Part shown: positions 35,674 to 45,086 of the stretch, one piece after another | Position numbering within the stretch: position 1 is the first letter of the stretch | How the letters are laid out: each line of letters begins with the position of its first letter | DNA from: Eubacterium sp. | GTDB taxonomy: Bacteria > Bacillota > Clostridia > Lachnospirales > Lachnospiraceae | NCBI GenBank assembly: GCA_017619835.1 | Contig: JAFZRN010000014.1 | Coordinates: forward strand, 48,237 to 112,236 | Direction: 5' to 3' | Length of the DNA stretch: 64,000 nt | Position numbers and translations under genes: made by a program | The notes under the pieces: model-generated | Told to the model about the DNA's origin: nothing | Databases searched by the model: none | The model's input: the letters and a program-made list of their open reading frames with translations, nothing else

Positions 35674-36135
35674 ATGAAGATCGAAGGAAATGTAGTAGCA
35701 GCTAAAGGTACCAAGGTATGTATAATCGCATCAAGATTTAATGAGTTCATCGTATCAAAGCTTGTATCAGGTGCTGTAGACGGACTTGTAAGACATGAAG
35801 TAAAAGAAGATAATATAGATATCATCTGGGTTCCCGGAGCATTTGAGATTCCTGTTGTAGCTAAAAAGGCTGCAAAGAATGATAAGTATGATGCAGTTAT
35901 CTGTGTAGGTACTGTCATCAGAGGCGAGACAAGCCATTATGATCATGTATGTGCAGAAGTAAGCAAGGGAATCGCACAGGTAAGCCTTGAGACAGAGAAG
36001 CCGGTTATGTTCGGTATCCTTACGACAGATACTATCGAGCAGGCTGTTGTAAGAGCTGGAACAAAGGCCGGAAATAAGGGCTATGACTGTGCACTCGGCG
36101 CACTTGAGATGATCAATCTCATGAAGAAGCTTTAA
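35674..36135 (+). CDS. ribH: 6,7-dimethyl-8-ribityllumazine synthase
   Basis: A 153-residue beta subunit that condenses the ribityl pyrimidine with DHBP. Substrate motifs [42 protein letters not shown] (catalytic His) and [12 protein letters not shown] are all present. CAGGAGG precedes the ATG. Last biosynthetic gene of the FMN-riboswitch operon. Proteins of this family form 60-subunit shells or pentamers. Confidence 0.97.
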   Translation: MKIEGNVVAAKGTKVCIIASRFNEFIVSKLVSGAVDGLVRHEVKEDNIDIIWVPGAFEIPVVAKKAAKNDKYDAVICVGTVIRGETSHYDHVCAEVSKGIAQVSLETEKPVMFGILTTDTIEQAVVRAGTKAGNKGYDCALGALEMINLMKKL

Positions 36136-36154
36136 GATATATAAAGGAAAAATT

Positions 36155-37072
36155 ATGGAATTTTATACCGATCAGAATGATCTTAATAAACTGGATAGAT
36201 TTACACCCCCAAAAGGCAGTAATAAAGATAAAGGTAATGCCGGAATACTTGATATATTCGTGGCATCTATCCTTAAGATACAGAATCTTGCGAAGATAAG
36301 CGTAGATAACTCATCCAAATTTATTGGATACGTGATATTTATGGCTCTTCTTGTAAGCCTGATGTCATTTGCGGTACCGACTGCTTCAAGGATTTATTCA
36401 TTCGGAGGCTTTTCCAAGCTTTTCAGAGAGAGCATTCCGACGTTTAAGGTAAGTGATGGAGTGCTTACAGCAGATAAAAAGTTTGAAATGAGTCTCTCAA
36501 ATGCCGATATCTTGATAGATACCTCGAAAAGTGAATTTCAGCAGAGGGATTTTGAAGAGACAGGCGTTTATATTGCCTTTGGAAGCAGAAATGTGAAGAT
36601 GGTCAACTTTATCAAGACTGATAGCTCCACAAGCTATAATGAGTTATATTCATATCCTATCAAAATGGTTATCCCCAATGGAGTTGATAACAGTATTCTT
36701 GAAAAGATGGCGCCGTTTTTCTATGCATCAATGGTATTTGTTTATCTTATACAGGCAGTCATCTCGTCTGTTAAGTATATATTCATGGCACTTATGTTTG
36801 CTCTGTTTTCAAGATCCACAACAGCGATCAGCAAGCTTGATATGACCTTCAAGGATTCTGTGCATTTCTGTTTTTACTGCCAGACCATCGCAATTCTGCT
36901 TGTTACCGCAAACCTTGCGATAGGAGAGATCATACCCGGTCTCTTTATGTCTATAATAGGAATAGTGATAACTGTCGTAGTGATCATGAAAGCAATCAAG
37001 CCGCACTTACCGGATATTGATGAATATCTGGATAAATTCGGCGGCTCGGACAAATTCGATATGTTTAAATGA
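36155..37072 (+). CDS. DUF1189-like membrane protein
   Basis: A 305-residue protein with a soluble N-terminus (about 60 residues), a membrane segment (about 62-82), an extracellular region (about 85-190), and then three or four hydrophobic segments (about 192-285). The arrangement fits the DUF1189 family found in Firmicutes; no function is established. It starts 19 bases after ribH with AAAGGA and no terminator between, so it may be part of the riboflavin transcript. Its 3' end overlaps the convergent CYTH gene by 8 bases. Confidence 0.7.
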   Translation: MEFYTDQNDLNKLDRFTPPKGSNKDKGNAGILDIFVASILKIQNLAKISVDNSSKFIGYVIFMALLVSLMSFAVPTASRIYSFGGFSKLFRESIPTFKVSDGVLTADKKFEMSLSNADILIDTSKSEFQQRDFEETGVYIAFGSRNVKMVNFIKTDSSTSYNELYSYPIKMVIPNGVDNSILEKMAPFFYASMVFVYLIQAVISSVKYIFMALMFALFSRSTTAISKLDMTFKDSVHFCFYCQTIAILLVTANLAIGEIIPGLFMSIIGIVITVVVIMKAIKPHLPDIDEYLDKFGGSDKFDMFK

Positions 37073-37547
37073 TATTTATTAAGTTTGAAATGTCTTCCTC
37101 CGGCATCATGCTGAGAGAAGCATTTGTATATCTGACATCCTCGGTGACTTCGAGGTAGAAGTAATCGGGAGCAGTAAAGCTTTCGGCTTCTTCAACCGAG
37201 GTAAATTCAACCTCGGCATATATAAGACCTTCAAATGCCTTATGGAATATATCCAGTTCAATGGTATATGTTCCGTAAGGTATTTTGTATCTTGTCTTCG
37301 TAATGATATTAGATCTTATCATGGGAGACAGCTCTTCGTAATCTTCCTTTGATATTTCTTTTTCGAACTCATTTCTTACCAGTAGCCCGTCTGACTTTAT
37401 TGTAAGGAAGAACCTATCACCTTTTCTTCTTATCCTTACAACGGGATCTATATCCAGATATCCCTGTTCAATCTCCGAACTCTCATATGAATTCAGATCA
37501 AGCTTAGCAGGTATTTCTTTAACTATATACTTTCTTTCGATTTCCAT
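37065..37547 (-). CDS. CYTH-domain protein (triphosphatase/adenylyl-cyclase class IV fold)
   Basis: A 160-residue triphosphate tunnel metalloenzyme. The N-terminal EIERKYIV is the ExExK signature; charged strands RIRRKGDRFFLTIKSDG and YTIELDIFHKAFEG supply the tunnel residues, and EVEFTSVEEAESF follows. Bacterial relatives hydrolyse inorganic triphosphate or thiamine triphosphate; the exact substrate cannot be read from the sequence. It lies on the minus strand, divergent from mrp, with its stop overlapping the DUF1189 gene. Confidence 0.88.
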   Translation of the reverse strand: MEIERKYIVKEIPAKLDLNSYESSEIEQGYLDIDPVVRIRRKGDRFFLTIKSDGLLVRNEFEKEISKEDYEELSPMIRSNIITKTRYKIPYGTYTIELDIFHKAFEGLIYAEVEFTSVEEAESFTAPDYFYLEVTEDVRYTNASLSMMPEEDISNLINII

Positions 37548-37632
37548 TTTATTATCCTTTATCTTTTTATGTGCTGTGCTAAAGCTTAATAAAGTATAAG
37601 GAATAAATCATTTACAGTCAATAAATATCATG

Positions 37633-37660
37633 TTGAGATTATTCCCATTAGTGATATAAT
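37633..37660 (+). promoter_or_regulatory. Predicted sigma-A promoter of mrp
   Basis: TTGAGA (37633-37638), 16-base spacer, TATAAT (37655-37660), 39 bases before the mrp start codon. Confidence 0.65.
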
Positions 37661-37699
37661 GTCATAGTGTTTATTATATAGAACAGGAGACAAAAAAGC

Positions 37700-38527
37700 G
37701 TGAGCGAAAATTTATCTAAAGAAAAACAGGAAGCACTCGACAAAGCCTTCGAAAGAAGCATGCCGAATGGTATAGAAAAAGTAAGTAATAAGAATTCAAG
37801 TATCCGTAAGGTTATCGGGATAGTCAGCGGTAAGGGTGGCGTTGGTAAATCTTTCGTAACTTCCCTTCTTACCGTTATGGCCAATAAGAAGGGACTTAAG
37901 ACTGCAGTTATGGATGCTGATATCACAGGACCTTCAATTCCGAAATCATTTGGTATTCATAAAAAGGCATATGGTACAGCTGATAACTTCATTATTCCGG
38001 TTGAAACGGAGTCCGGTATTAAAATGATGTCTATCAATCTACTTGTAGATGATGAGACTGAGCCGGTTATATGGAGAGGTCCTGTTATTGCGGGTGCTGT
38101 TCAGCAGTTCTGGACAGATGTCCTCTGGGGCGATATAGATGTTATGTTTGTAGATATGCCGCCCGGAACAGGAGATGTTCCCCTTACTGTTTTCCAGACA
38201 ATGCCTGTAGATGGAATCATTGTTGTCACTTCTCCTCAGGAGCTTGTTGAGATGATAGTATCAAAGGCTGTTAAGATGGCAGGCAAGATGAATATCCCCG
38301 TTCTCGGTATAGTTGAAAACATGTCTTACTTTGAATGCCCAGATTGCGGAAAGAAGCATGAGATATTCGGAAAGAGCAGAGTTGATGCCATAGCTTCGGC
38401 TTACGGAATAGGAAGTACTGCAAAACTCCCGATCAATTCCGAATTTGCTGCAATGGTTGATGGCGGAAAAGTTGAAGATATAGTTACAGATGCATTGGAT
38501 GATATATTAGAGGAGGTTTTAAGATGA
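37700..38527 (+). CDS. mrp: Mrp/NBP35-type iron-sulfur carrier ATPase
   Basis: A 275-residue P-loop protein that binds and transfers Fe-S clusters. The deviant Walker A is SGKGGVGKSFVTS, the switch region is MDADITGPSIPK, and the Walker-B-like segment is VMFVDMPPGTGDVPLT. The bridging cysteines are in YFECPDCGKKHEIFG near residue 215. A GTG start follows ACAGGAGAC. It overlaps the DJ-1 gene by 4 bases (ATGA), so the pair is co-translated. Confidence 0.94.
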   Translation: MSENLSKEKQEALDKAFERSMPNGIEKVSNKNSSIRKVIGIVSGKGGVGKSFVTSLLTVMANKKGLKTAVMDADITGPSIPKSFGIHKKAYGTADNFIIPVETESGIKMMSINLLVDDETEPVIWRGPVIAGAVQQFWTDVLWGDIDVMFVDMPPGTGDVPLTVFQTMPVDGIIVVTSPQELVEMIVSKAVKMAGKMNIPVLGIVENMSYFECPDCGKKHEIFGKSRVDAIASAYGIGSTAKLPINSEFAAMVDGGKVEDIVTDALDDILEEVLR

Positions 38528-39072
38528 GTAAAGCTTATATACTTTTAGCTGACGGTTTTGAAGAGGTTGAAGGTCTTACTGCAGTTGATCTTATGAGACG
38601 TGCGGGTATTGAGGTTGTAATGGCTTCTATCAAAGATGATGTCAATATTACGGGTGCAAGAGGCATTAAGGTAATCGCCGATACAACTATCGATGAGATT
38701 GATGCGGATGCTGATATGCTCATTCTTCCGGGGGGAATGCCGGGAACCAATTATCTAAAACAGAGCGATAAGGTTAAGGATATGATCCTTAAATACAACG
38801 AAGCCGGCAAATACCTTGCCGCCATCTGCGCCGCTCCCACAGTATATGGCGAGATGGGGCTTTTAAGAGGTAAGAAGGCTACCTGTTATCCCGGTCTTGA
38901 AGCAGGCTTACTTGATGCCATGTGGCCCGGGGAAAGCGAAACAGTTGTCAGAGACGGTCAGTTCATTACAAGCAGAGGAGTAGGTACGGCTATTGATTTT
39001 GCGCTTGAGCTTATCACGGTCCTTATTGATGACAAGAAAGCAGAAGAGATAGCTAAATCGGTGGTATATTAA
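38524..39072 (+). CDS. DJ-1/PfpI-family protein
   Basis: A 182-residue protein of the DJ-1/YajL/ThiJ type. The acidic partner lies in ADGFEEVEGLTAVDL, the nucleophile Cys in LAAICAAPTVYGE (about residue 100), and the oxyanion region in LILPGGMPGTNYL. Family members protect against or repair glycation and oxidative damage, with debated deglycase activity. It is coupled by 4- and 1-base overlaps to mrp and murF. Confidence 0.93.
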   Translation: MSKAYILLADGFEEVEGLTAVDLMRRAGIEVVMASIKDDVNITGARGIKVIADTTIDEIDADADMLILPGGMPGTNYLKQSDKVKDMILKYNEAGKYLAAICAAPTVYGEMGLLRGKKATCYPGLEAGLLDAMWPGESETVVRDGQFITSRGVGTAIDFALELITVLIDDKKAEEIAKSVVY

Positions 39073-40496
39073 TGAATAATATAACTATTAGAGACATAAT
39101 ACGTATAACTAAAGGCCGCCTGCTTGATAAGGTTGATGATGATAAAAAAGATGAGCTTCTTTCAAAAGAGCTTAAGGATATAGTCATTGATTCAAGACAG
39201 GCCGGAGAGGATAAGCTTTTCATTGCTATAGTCGGTGAAAATGTGGATGCTCATAAGTTTATCCCCGATGTTGCCGCAGATTCATATGCGGTTTTACTTG
39301 AAAAAGACGAAGAGGAGATACTTGCCCTATCAGATGGTAAGGAGCTTCCACGTAACAGAGCCTATATAAAGGTTGATTCAACAATAGATGCACTTCAGGA
39401 TATAGGCACATACATGAGAAGCATATATAATGCAAAGGTTATAGGAGTTACCGGAAGTGTCGGTAAGACAACCACAAGAGAGATGATAACGCATGCGTTA
39501 AGGTCTTCCTTAAATGTCTTCTCAACCTCTGGTAATATGAATTCCCAGATCGGTGTTCCGCTTACTCTCTCAAAGATAATGGATGAGCCGACGGATATCG
39601 CCGTTATAGAGATGGGCATCAGCGAGCCCGGCGGTATGGATAAGCTTACCCGTATGGTAATGCCCGATATAGCAGTCTGTACGATGATCGGTGTTGCCCA
39701 TATCGAGTTCATGCATACACAGGAAGGCATAAGAGAAGAAAAGCTGAAAATAGCCGGCAGAATGGGCTCAGAAGGCGCAATCTTCCTTAATTCCGATGAC
39801 GAACTGCTTAAAGTAGTTGATAAGGTTTCGGATTGCAGAATCTATAGATATGGTACAGGCGATAATGCCGATTATAAAGCTGAAGATATCAGATATGAAA
39901 ATGGCTTCAATACCTATACCTACTGTCACGGTGATGAAAGGATAACCGTAAATCTTCTTCAGTCCGGAAAGCATAATGTCCTAAATTCACTAGTGGCTAT
40001 GGCTATATGTGATTATCTTGGACTTGATCTTAACAAAGCTGCAGCTTCTTTCGAATCATTTGCCGGATTAAGGCAGAAGGAGATCCAGACAGAAAAAGGA
40101 TATCATGTGATCGATGATACCTATAATGCAAGCCCGGATTCCATGAAGGCCGCTCTTAATGTGCTTGCAGAAAAGAGCTGCTCAGGTAAAAAGATCGCAG
40201 TACTGGGTGATATGTTCGAGCTTGGCCCCAACTCTGATGAATACCATAAGGTTGTGGGAAGATATATAAATGAGCTTCTGGATAAAGATGAAAATGCCAT
40301 CGATATCCTTATCACTGTCGGAGATTCCTCAAAGCTCCTTGCAGCTGAAGTAAATAAAGATATAGATATAAGATGCTTTGATTCAAATGACGAGGCAACT
40401 GAAGCTATCAAAGAAATACTCGGTCCCGGAGATGTGATAATCCTCAAGGCTTCAAACGGAATGAAGTTTGCCGGGATCGTAAAAGAGATTATATAA
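39072..40496 (+). CDS. murF: UDP-MurNAc-tripeptide D-alanyl-D-alanine ligase
   Basis: A 474-residue Mur ligase that adds D-Ala-D-Ala to the peptidoglycan precursor. The ATP loop is VIGVTGSVGKTTTREM, followed by the FSTSGNMNSQIGVPLT segment, AVIEMGISEPGGMDKL and VIDDTYNASPDSMKAAL characteristic of MurF. The order of N-terminal UDP-binding, central ATPase and C-terminal domains is normal. It shares one base with the preceding stop and is followed by hisC after 12 bases. Confidence 0.96.
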   Translation: MNNITIRDIIRITKGRLLDKVDDDKKDELLSKELKDIVIDSRQAGEDKLFIAIVGENVDAHKFIPDVAADSYAVLLEKDEEEILALSDGKELPRNRAYIKVDSTIDALQDIGTYMRSIYNAKVIGVTGSVGKTTTREMITHALRSSLNVFSTSGNMNSQIGVPLTLSKIMDEPTDIAVIEMGISEPGGMDKLTRMVMPDIAVCTMIGVAHIEFMHTQEGIREEKLKIAGRMGSEGAIFLNSDDELLKVVDKVSDCRIYRYGTGDNADYKAEDIRYENGFNTYTYCHGDERITVNLLQSGKHNVLNSLVAMAICDYLGLDLNKAAASFESFAGLRQKEIQTEKGYHVIDDTYNASPDSMKAALNVLAEKSCSGKKIAVLGDMFELGPNSDEYHKVVGRYINELLDKDENAIDILITVGDSSKLLAAEVNKDIDIRCFDSNDEATEAIKEILGPGDVIILKASNGMKFAGIVKEII

Positions 40497-40508
40497 CGGA
40501 GTAATAAA

Positions 40509-41585
40509 TTGAAGAACTGGAAAGAAAATGTAAGAAGAGTAGTGCCCTATGTTCCCGGAGAACAGCCCAAGGACACGAATATAATAAAACTTAATACCAA
40601 TGAAAATCCATATCCTCCATCACCTTTTGTTTTGAAGGCAATCAACTCATTAGGTAACGAGAGTAACAGACGTTATCCTGATCCGACTTCGGATAAGCTT
40701 GTTAAAGCACTGGCTGATTTTCATGGTGTTGGATCAGACAGAGTATTTGTAGGTGTCGGTTCGGATGATGTTCTTGGAATGATATTCATGACCTTCTTTA
40801 ATTCCGAAAAAGATGTTCTGTTTGCTGACGTAACCTACTCATTTTACCCTGTATGGTGTGAGATGCTCCGTATCAACTATCGTGAGATTCCTCTTGATGA
40901 TGATTTTAAGATCAGAAAAGAAGATTATATGGTTGAAAACGGCGGTATCGTGATCGCAAATCCTAATGCTCCCACAGGTATCATCATGAATAAGAATGAC
41001 CTTATCGATATCATCGAAGCAAACAGTGACAGCATTGTTGTTGTGGATGAAGCATATATTGATTTTGCCCGGGAAGGACAGAGCTGTCTGGATCTACTTG
41101 ATAAGTATGACAATCTTATCGTGGTCAGGACATTTTCAAAATCAAGAAGTCTTGCAGGTCTCAGGATTGGATATGCAATAAGCAGCGCCGAGATAATCAA
41201 GCTAATAAATGACGTAAAGTATTCATATAATTCATATACAATGAACTCCCTTCAGATCGAAGGCGGAAGTGCATCCGTAAGTGATAATGATTATTTCAGA
41301 TCTATGATCAAAAAGGTAGTTGAAACAAGAGAGAGAACAACCAAAGAGCTCGAAGCTCTCGGCTTTGAGGTGCTTCCTTCATCTACCAATTTTATCTTTG
41401 CAAAGCATAATAAGATCAGCGGTACCGAGATCTTTGAGTATTTAAAAGATAATAAGATTTACGTCAGACATTTTAATCAGGAAAGGATAATGGATTATCT
41501 CAGGATAACTATCGGGACTGATGAAGAAATGGATTCTCTTATCAGATCCATAAAAGTGTTGCTTGACAAAAAGGCCGATATCTAA
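40509..41585 (+). CDS. hisC: Histidinol-phosphate aminotransferase-like PLP enzyme
   Basis: A 358-residue class I/II aminotransferase. Typical HisC strings are KLNTNENPYPPSP, RRYPDPTSDKL, VGVGSDDVLGM, NPNAPTGI, VDEAYIDFA and the PLP-Lys region VRTFSKSRSLAGLRIGYA. It makes L-histidinol phosphate, and some family members also act on aromatic amino acids. Start is TTG 40509 with CGGAG upstream. It stands away from other his genes, which is common for hisC and leaves a role in phenylalanine or tyrosine transamination open. Confidence 0.9.
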   Translation: MKNWKENVRRVVPYVPGEQPKDTNIIKLNTNENPYPPSPFVLKAINSLGNESNRRYPDPTSDKLVKALADFHGVGSDRVFVGVGSDDVLGMIFMTFFNSEKDVLFADVTYSFYPVWCEMLRINYREIPLDDDFKIRKEDYMVENGGIVIANPNAPTGIIMNKNDLIDIIEANSDSIVVVDEAYIDFAREGQSCLDLLDKYDNLIVVRTFSKSRSLAGLRIGYAISSAEIIKLINDVKYSYNSYTMNSLQIEGGSASVSDNDYFRSMIKKVVETRERTTKELEALGFEVLPSSTNFIFAKHNKISGTEIFEYLKDNKIYVRHFNQERIMDYLRITIGTDEEMDSLIRSIKVLLDKKADI

Positions 41586-41664
41586 TAGCATTTTTGTACG
41601 CGTATATTTGATTTATCTTTTTTCTCTTTTCTTTATATGTATCCCTCTTTAAAAGGAGGATAAT

Positions 41665-42306
41665 ATGTATAAAGAAATTAATAAACTTGATGATTACATC
41701 AACCGTCTGAATGTAAGACTCATTAATTATGAGTCGAATAAGGAAAGCCTGGAAGATAAAGTCTTCCGGCGTTTTCTTGATCTGGCCATTGTTCCCACGA
41801 TTTGTAATAATGATGATTATGATGTCGGATATCAATTTGTTGATATGTATAAGCTGAAAGAGTGGGATGTAAATATGGATTTTATCATCAGTCTTTCGCT
41901 TTATAATTCAAGAAGGATCAACGGCATAAAATTCTTTCCGATGATGGATTATGTAAAAGAACTCGGAGTTCAGATGTATGAAGAGGATCCATACGGTGAC
42001 ATAGAATATAATTATCGTGAGGAAATGTTTGTTCTTACAAATAATCCGTCATATTACGGTGCATCAACCATCCTTTATGATGATATGCTGAGAAGTGTAA
42101 GAAACTTTTTCAGATCGGATTATTATCTGATCCCGTCAAGTCTTCATGAGGTAATAGTTTACTCTGCCGAATATAAGGAAATCGATCCCGAGTATATAAA
42201 AATCCTTATAAAACTGGTTAATTCACATGTATGGTCTGAAAAACAGATTTTATCTAATAATCTCTATTTATACAGCTCGGTAAAAGATATTATTGAGATA
42301 GCATGA
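41665..42306 (+). CDS. Hypothetical protein
   Basis: A 213-residue soluble, Tyr- and Asp-rich protein that I do not recognise. It has no membrane segment, signal peptide or clear motif. The middle holds YEEDPYGDIEYNYREEM and later a region rich in bulky residues. AAAAGGAGGA lies 6-7 bases ahead of the ATG, and a pyrimidine-rich stretch without other features separates it from hisC. It ends shortly before the promoter of the cold-shock gene. A real gene judging by its ribosome-binding site and codon use. Confidence 0.65.
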   Translation: MYKEINKLDDYINRLNVRLINYESNKESLEDKVFRRFLDLAIVPTICNNDDYDVGYQFVDMYKLKEWDVNMDFIISLSLYNSRRINGIKFFPMMDYVKELGVQMYEEDPYGDIEYNYREEMFVLTNNPSYYGASTILYDDMLRSVRNFFRSDYYLIPSSLHEVIVYSAEYKEIDPEYIKILIKLVNSHVWSEKQILSNNLYLYSSVKDIIEIA

Positions 42307-42344
42307 TACCGGATTTTAATTTTACATTTATGGCAAAGTGTAAA

Positions 42345-42372
42345 TTGACTTAACCCTCAAATCCTCTATAAT
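42345..42372 (+). promoter_or_regulatory. Sigma-A promoter of the cold-shock gene
   Basis: TTGACT (42345-42350), 16-base spacer, TATAAT (42367-42372), 35 bases upstream of the cold-shock ATG. The leader is short, without room for a long cold-box 5' UTR. Confidence 0.75.
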
Positions 42373-42406
42373 TATTTTCTATAAAACCGAAACTGGAGGA
42401 TATAAA

Positions 42407-42610
42407 ATGGCTAAGGGAACAGTTAAATGGTTCAATAACCAGAAGGGTTATGGATTTATCACAGACGAAGAAGGTAAGGACGTATTCGTTCATTTTTCAG
42501 GTCTGGTAATGGAAGGCTTTAAGACTCTTAATGAGGGTCAGGAGGTTGAATTCAACCTTACTGAAGGAGAAAAGGGTCCTCAGGCTACTGATGTTACAGT
42601 TGTCAAATAA
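42407..42610 (+). CDS. Cold-shock protein (CspA/CspB family)
   Basis: A 67-residue single OB-fold nucleic-acid chaperone. RNP1 KGYGFITDE and RNP2 VFVHFSGL are intact, and the start [12 protein letters not shown] is diagnostic. CTGGAGG precedes the ATG. It has its own promoter and terminator, so it is a monocistronic unit, as is usual for csp genes. Which csp paralogue it corresponds to cannot be decided from one copy. Confidence 0.97.
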   Translation: MAKGTVKWFNNQKGYGFITDEEGKDVFVHFSGLVMEGFKTLNEGQEVEFNLTEGEKGPQATDVTVVK

Positions 42611-42645
42611 TGATTTGATATAAATTCATAAGTTCTTAAGAAAAG

Positions 42646-42672
42646 CGGGAGATTAAATTCTCCCGTTTTTTT
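42646..42672 (+). terminator. Intrinsic terminator of the cold-shock gene
   Basis: CGGGAGA (42646-42652) pairs with TCTCCCG (42659-42665), six-base loop, followed by TTTTTTT. Confidence 0.93.
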
Positions 42673-42684
42673 ATTATTCCATCG

Positions 42685-42713
42685 TTGACAAAGGTATTAA
42701 ATAATCATACAAT
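42685..42713 (+). promoter_or_regulatory. Sigma-A promoter of the TetR-like gene
   Basis: TTGACA (42685-42690), 17-base spacer, TACAAT (42708-42713), 45 bases before the start codon. Confidence 0.7.
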
Positions 42714-42757
42714 ACTATTGTTTTAAAAGTATTTATAAGAGGGGAGGTATCACATAA

Positions 42758-43348
42758 TTGACTGAAGAATTTATATCTGTGCAGGACAGAATTATATCTG
42801 CTTCTATTGATATAATCAGTGATGCCGGTCTTGCTTCTTTAAACTTTAAAAACTTATCTCTTAGAACTGCTATCAATGAGAGTATGCTCTATAAGTATTA
42901 TCTTGATACAAATGAGATCCTTGTTGATGTAGTTAAGACATACTTTATGTTTGATAAAGCTATATTCAAAACTCTTGCATCAAAGAATGTCAGCTATATC
43001 GATAAGATCGAGTTCTATGTTGATCAGTATGGACAGTACTATAACAGCTACTACAGTTTGTCAGCTGTTATGCTTCACTATGAGGAACTCCTTCATAATA
43101 CCCATACAAGAGAGATCGTAGAAAGCGGATATCTGAAAAGAAGAAGTGTTCTTACAGAGCTTTTCGAGGAAGCAATTAAAAGTAAAGAGATAGTAGATAC
43201 CTTCAGTGCCCAGCAGCTTGCCGACAGTCTTCTCGGAATGATCATGCTGAGCTTGCTGAACAGAAGAGTTATGATATACAAAAAATCTATCAAAGACGAA
43301 CTTTTGTCTTATTACAGGACATGGATCGACACTTTAAGGGTTAAATAA
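42758..43348 (+). CDS. TetR-family transcription regulator
   Basis: A 196-residue regulator. The N-terminal helix-turn-helix is VQDRIISASIDIISDAGL...FKNLSLRTAINESMLYKYY (about 8-50), and the rest is an all-helical ligand-binding domain. Start is TTG 42758 with GGGGAGG upstream. It is followed by a receiver-domain gene after 15 bases. No adjacent efflux or enzyme gene reveals a target, and no clear inverted repeat overlaps its promoter. Confidence 0.82.
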   Translation: MTEEFISVQDRIISASIDIISDAGLASLNFKNLSLRTAINESMLYKYYLDTNEILVDVVKTYFMFDKAIFKTLASKNVSYIDKIEFYVDQYGQYYNSYYSLSAVMLHYEELLHNTHTREIVESGYLKRRSVLTELFEEAIKSKEIVDTFSAQQLADSLLGMIMLSLLNRRVMIYKKSIKDELLSYYRTWIDTLRVK

Positions 43349-43363
43349 GCGGAGGGTTATGTT

Positions 43364-43753
43364 ATGAGAGTACTTATTGCAGAAGATGATATTGCCAGCG
43401 GCAAATTTTTATCAAAGCTTTTGTCCAGATATGGTGAGGTAGTTCTTGCCACTGACGGAATCGAGGCAGTTGATGATTTCGTTAAATCGGTTACGGAAGG
43501 CAAGGAATACGATCTTGTTTGTCTTGATATCATGATGCCTAAGATTGACGGATATAAAGTCCTTCAGTCCATAAGAGATGCCGAGAGAAAACTTGGTATC
43601 CCCCGTATATCAAGATGTAAGGTAGTTATGATCTCTGCTCTTGATGAGGATTTTGATGCTTCATATGCAAGCAATGATTATGATGATTATATTTGCAAGC
43701 CGATTGATATTATCAAGTTTGATAGTATCATTAAAAAGCTCGGCCTGATTTGA
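43364..43753 (+). CDS. Stand-alone receiver-domain protein
   Basis: A 129-residue CheY-like receiver without output domain. The acidic pocket is IAEDD, the phospho-acceptor Asp lies in LVCLDIMMPKIDGYK (about residue 55), the conserved Ser/Thr is in VVMISAL, and the Lys is in YICKPID. It resembles the receiver halves of the protein at 4545-6302. It lies between the TetR-like gene and rarA (7 bases). No partner kinase is adjacent; the hybrid sensor at 56383 or another kinase could serve it. Confidence 0.9.
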   Translation: MRVLIAEDDIASGKFLSKLLSRYGEVVLATDGIEAVDDFVKSVTEGKEYDLVCLDIMMPKIDGYKVLQSIRDAERKLGIPRISRCKVVMISALDEDFDASYASNDYDDYICKPIDIIKFDSIIKKLGLI

Positions 43754-43760
43754 GGACATA

Positions 43761-45086
43761 ATGGATCTTTTTGATTATATGAGGCGTGAGGAACAGAAAA
43801 AGGAGTCTCCTCTTGCCAGCCGGTTAAGACCGACACAGATAGATGAATTAGTTGGCCAGGAGCATATACTTGCTCCCGGCAAACTTTTATACAGGGCTAT
43901 AAAAGCCGATAAATTAAGCTCCGTAATATTCTATGGACCCCCGGGAACGGGGAAAACCACTCTGGCAATGGTTATCGCCAATACTACCAGTGCTGCCTTT
44001 GAAGAACTGAATGCTTCCACCTCCGGTAAAAAGGATATGGAAGCAGTAGTCGAAAAGGCAGAGTCTAACCTTGGTATGTATGGTAAGAAGACCATTCTTT
44101 TTATTGATGAGATTCACAGGTTCAATAAGTCTCAGCAGGACTTTCTTTTACCCTATGTGGAGAAGGGGACCATCATTCTCATCGGTGCCACCACAGAAAA
44201 TCCATATTTTGAAGTTAATAGTGCTCTGGTCTCGAGATCGACTGTATTTAAGCTCGAGCCTCTTAGTGTGGAAAATGTTTTGGTTCTCATAAATAGAGCC
44301 GTATATGATAAGGAAAAGGGCATGGGAAGCTATAATGCCGAAATAACGGATGATGCTGCCCGTTTCCTCGCGGAAATGTCCGAAGGAGATGCCAGAAAAG
44401 CTCTTAATGCAGTAGAGCTGGGAATCCTTTCCACCGAAAGAAACGATGAAGGAAAGATAATCATCGATCTTGATGTAGCCCAGGAATGTATACAGAGAAG
44501 GGCAATAAGATATGATAAGAACGGTGATAACCATTACGACATCATTTCCGCTTTTATAAAATCAATGAGAGGTTCCGATCCCGATGCTGCCGTATATTAT
44601 CTTGCAAAGATGCTTTACGGAGGCGAGGATATTAAATTCATTGCCCGTCGTATCATGATATGTGCTTCCGAAGATGTGGGAAATGCGGATCCCATGGCGC
44701 TGGTTGTGGCTACAGCGGCTGCTCAGGCTGTCGAGAGAGTCGGTCTTCCCGAGTCACAGATCATTCTCTGCCACGCAGCCACCTATGTTGCGACTGCTCC
44801 AAAGAGCAATGCGGTCGTAAATGCTATCTTTGATGCAAAGTCTGCTGTTGAAAGATATACAAATGCCGAGGTTCCGCCACATTTAAGGGATGCTCACTAT
44901 AGCGGAAGTAAGGAGCTGGGACATGTTGGCTATAAATATGCACATGATTATCCCGATCACTATGTGAAGCAGCAGTATCTTCCGGATGATCTTGTTAATG
45001 AAACATTTTATAAGCCGGGTGATCTCGGCTATGAGAAAAAACTTAAGGAATGGATGGAATATCTGAATGAAAAAGAAGATTTATAG
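43761..45086 (+). CDS. rarA: RarA/MgsA AAA+ ATPase (replication-associated recombination)
   Basis: A 441-residue clamp-loader-like ATPase acting at stalled replication forks. Walker A is FYGPPGTGKTTLAMV, Walker B is ILFIDEIHRFNKSQQDFLLP, sensor 1 is LIGATTENPYFEVNSAL and sensor 2 is EGDARKALNAVEL. The C-terminal tetramerisation domain (YDIISAFIKSMRGSDPDAA and beyond) is complete. It is followed by a small membrane protein whose start overlaps its end by 20 bases. Confidence 0.94.
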   Translation: MDLFDYMRREEQKKESPLASRLRPTQIDELVGQEHILAPGKLLYRAIKADKLSSVIFYGPPGTGKTTLAMVIANTTSAAFEELNASTSGKKDMEAVVEKAESNLGMYGKKTILFIDEIHRFNKSQQDFLLPYVEKGTIILIGATTENPYFEVNSALVSRSTVFKLEPLSVENVLVLINRAVYDKEKGMGSYNAEITDDAARFLAEMSEGDARKALNAVELGILSTERNDEGKIIIDLDVAQECIQRRAIRYDKNGDNHYDIISAFIKSMRGSDPDAAVYYLAKMLYGGEDIKFIARRIMICASEDVGNADPMALVVATAAAQAVERVGLPESQIILCHAATYVATAPKSNAVVNAIFDAKSAVERYTNAEVPPHLRDAHYSGSKELGHVGYKYAHDYPDHYVKQQYLPDDLVNETFYKPGDLGYEKKLKEWMEYLNEKEDL

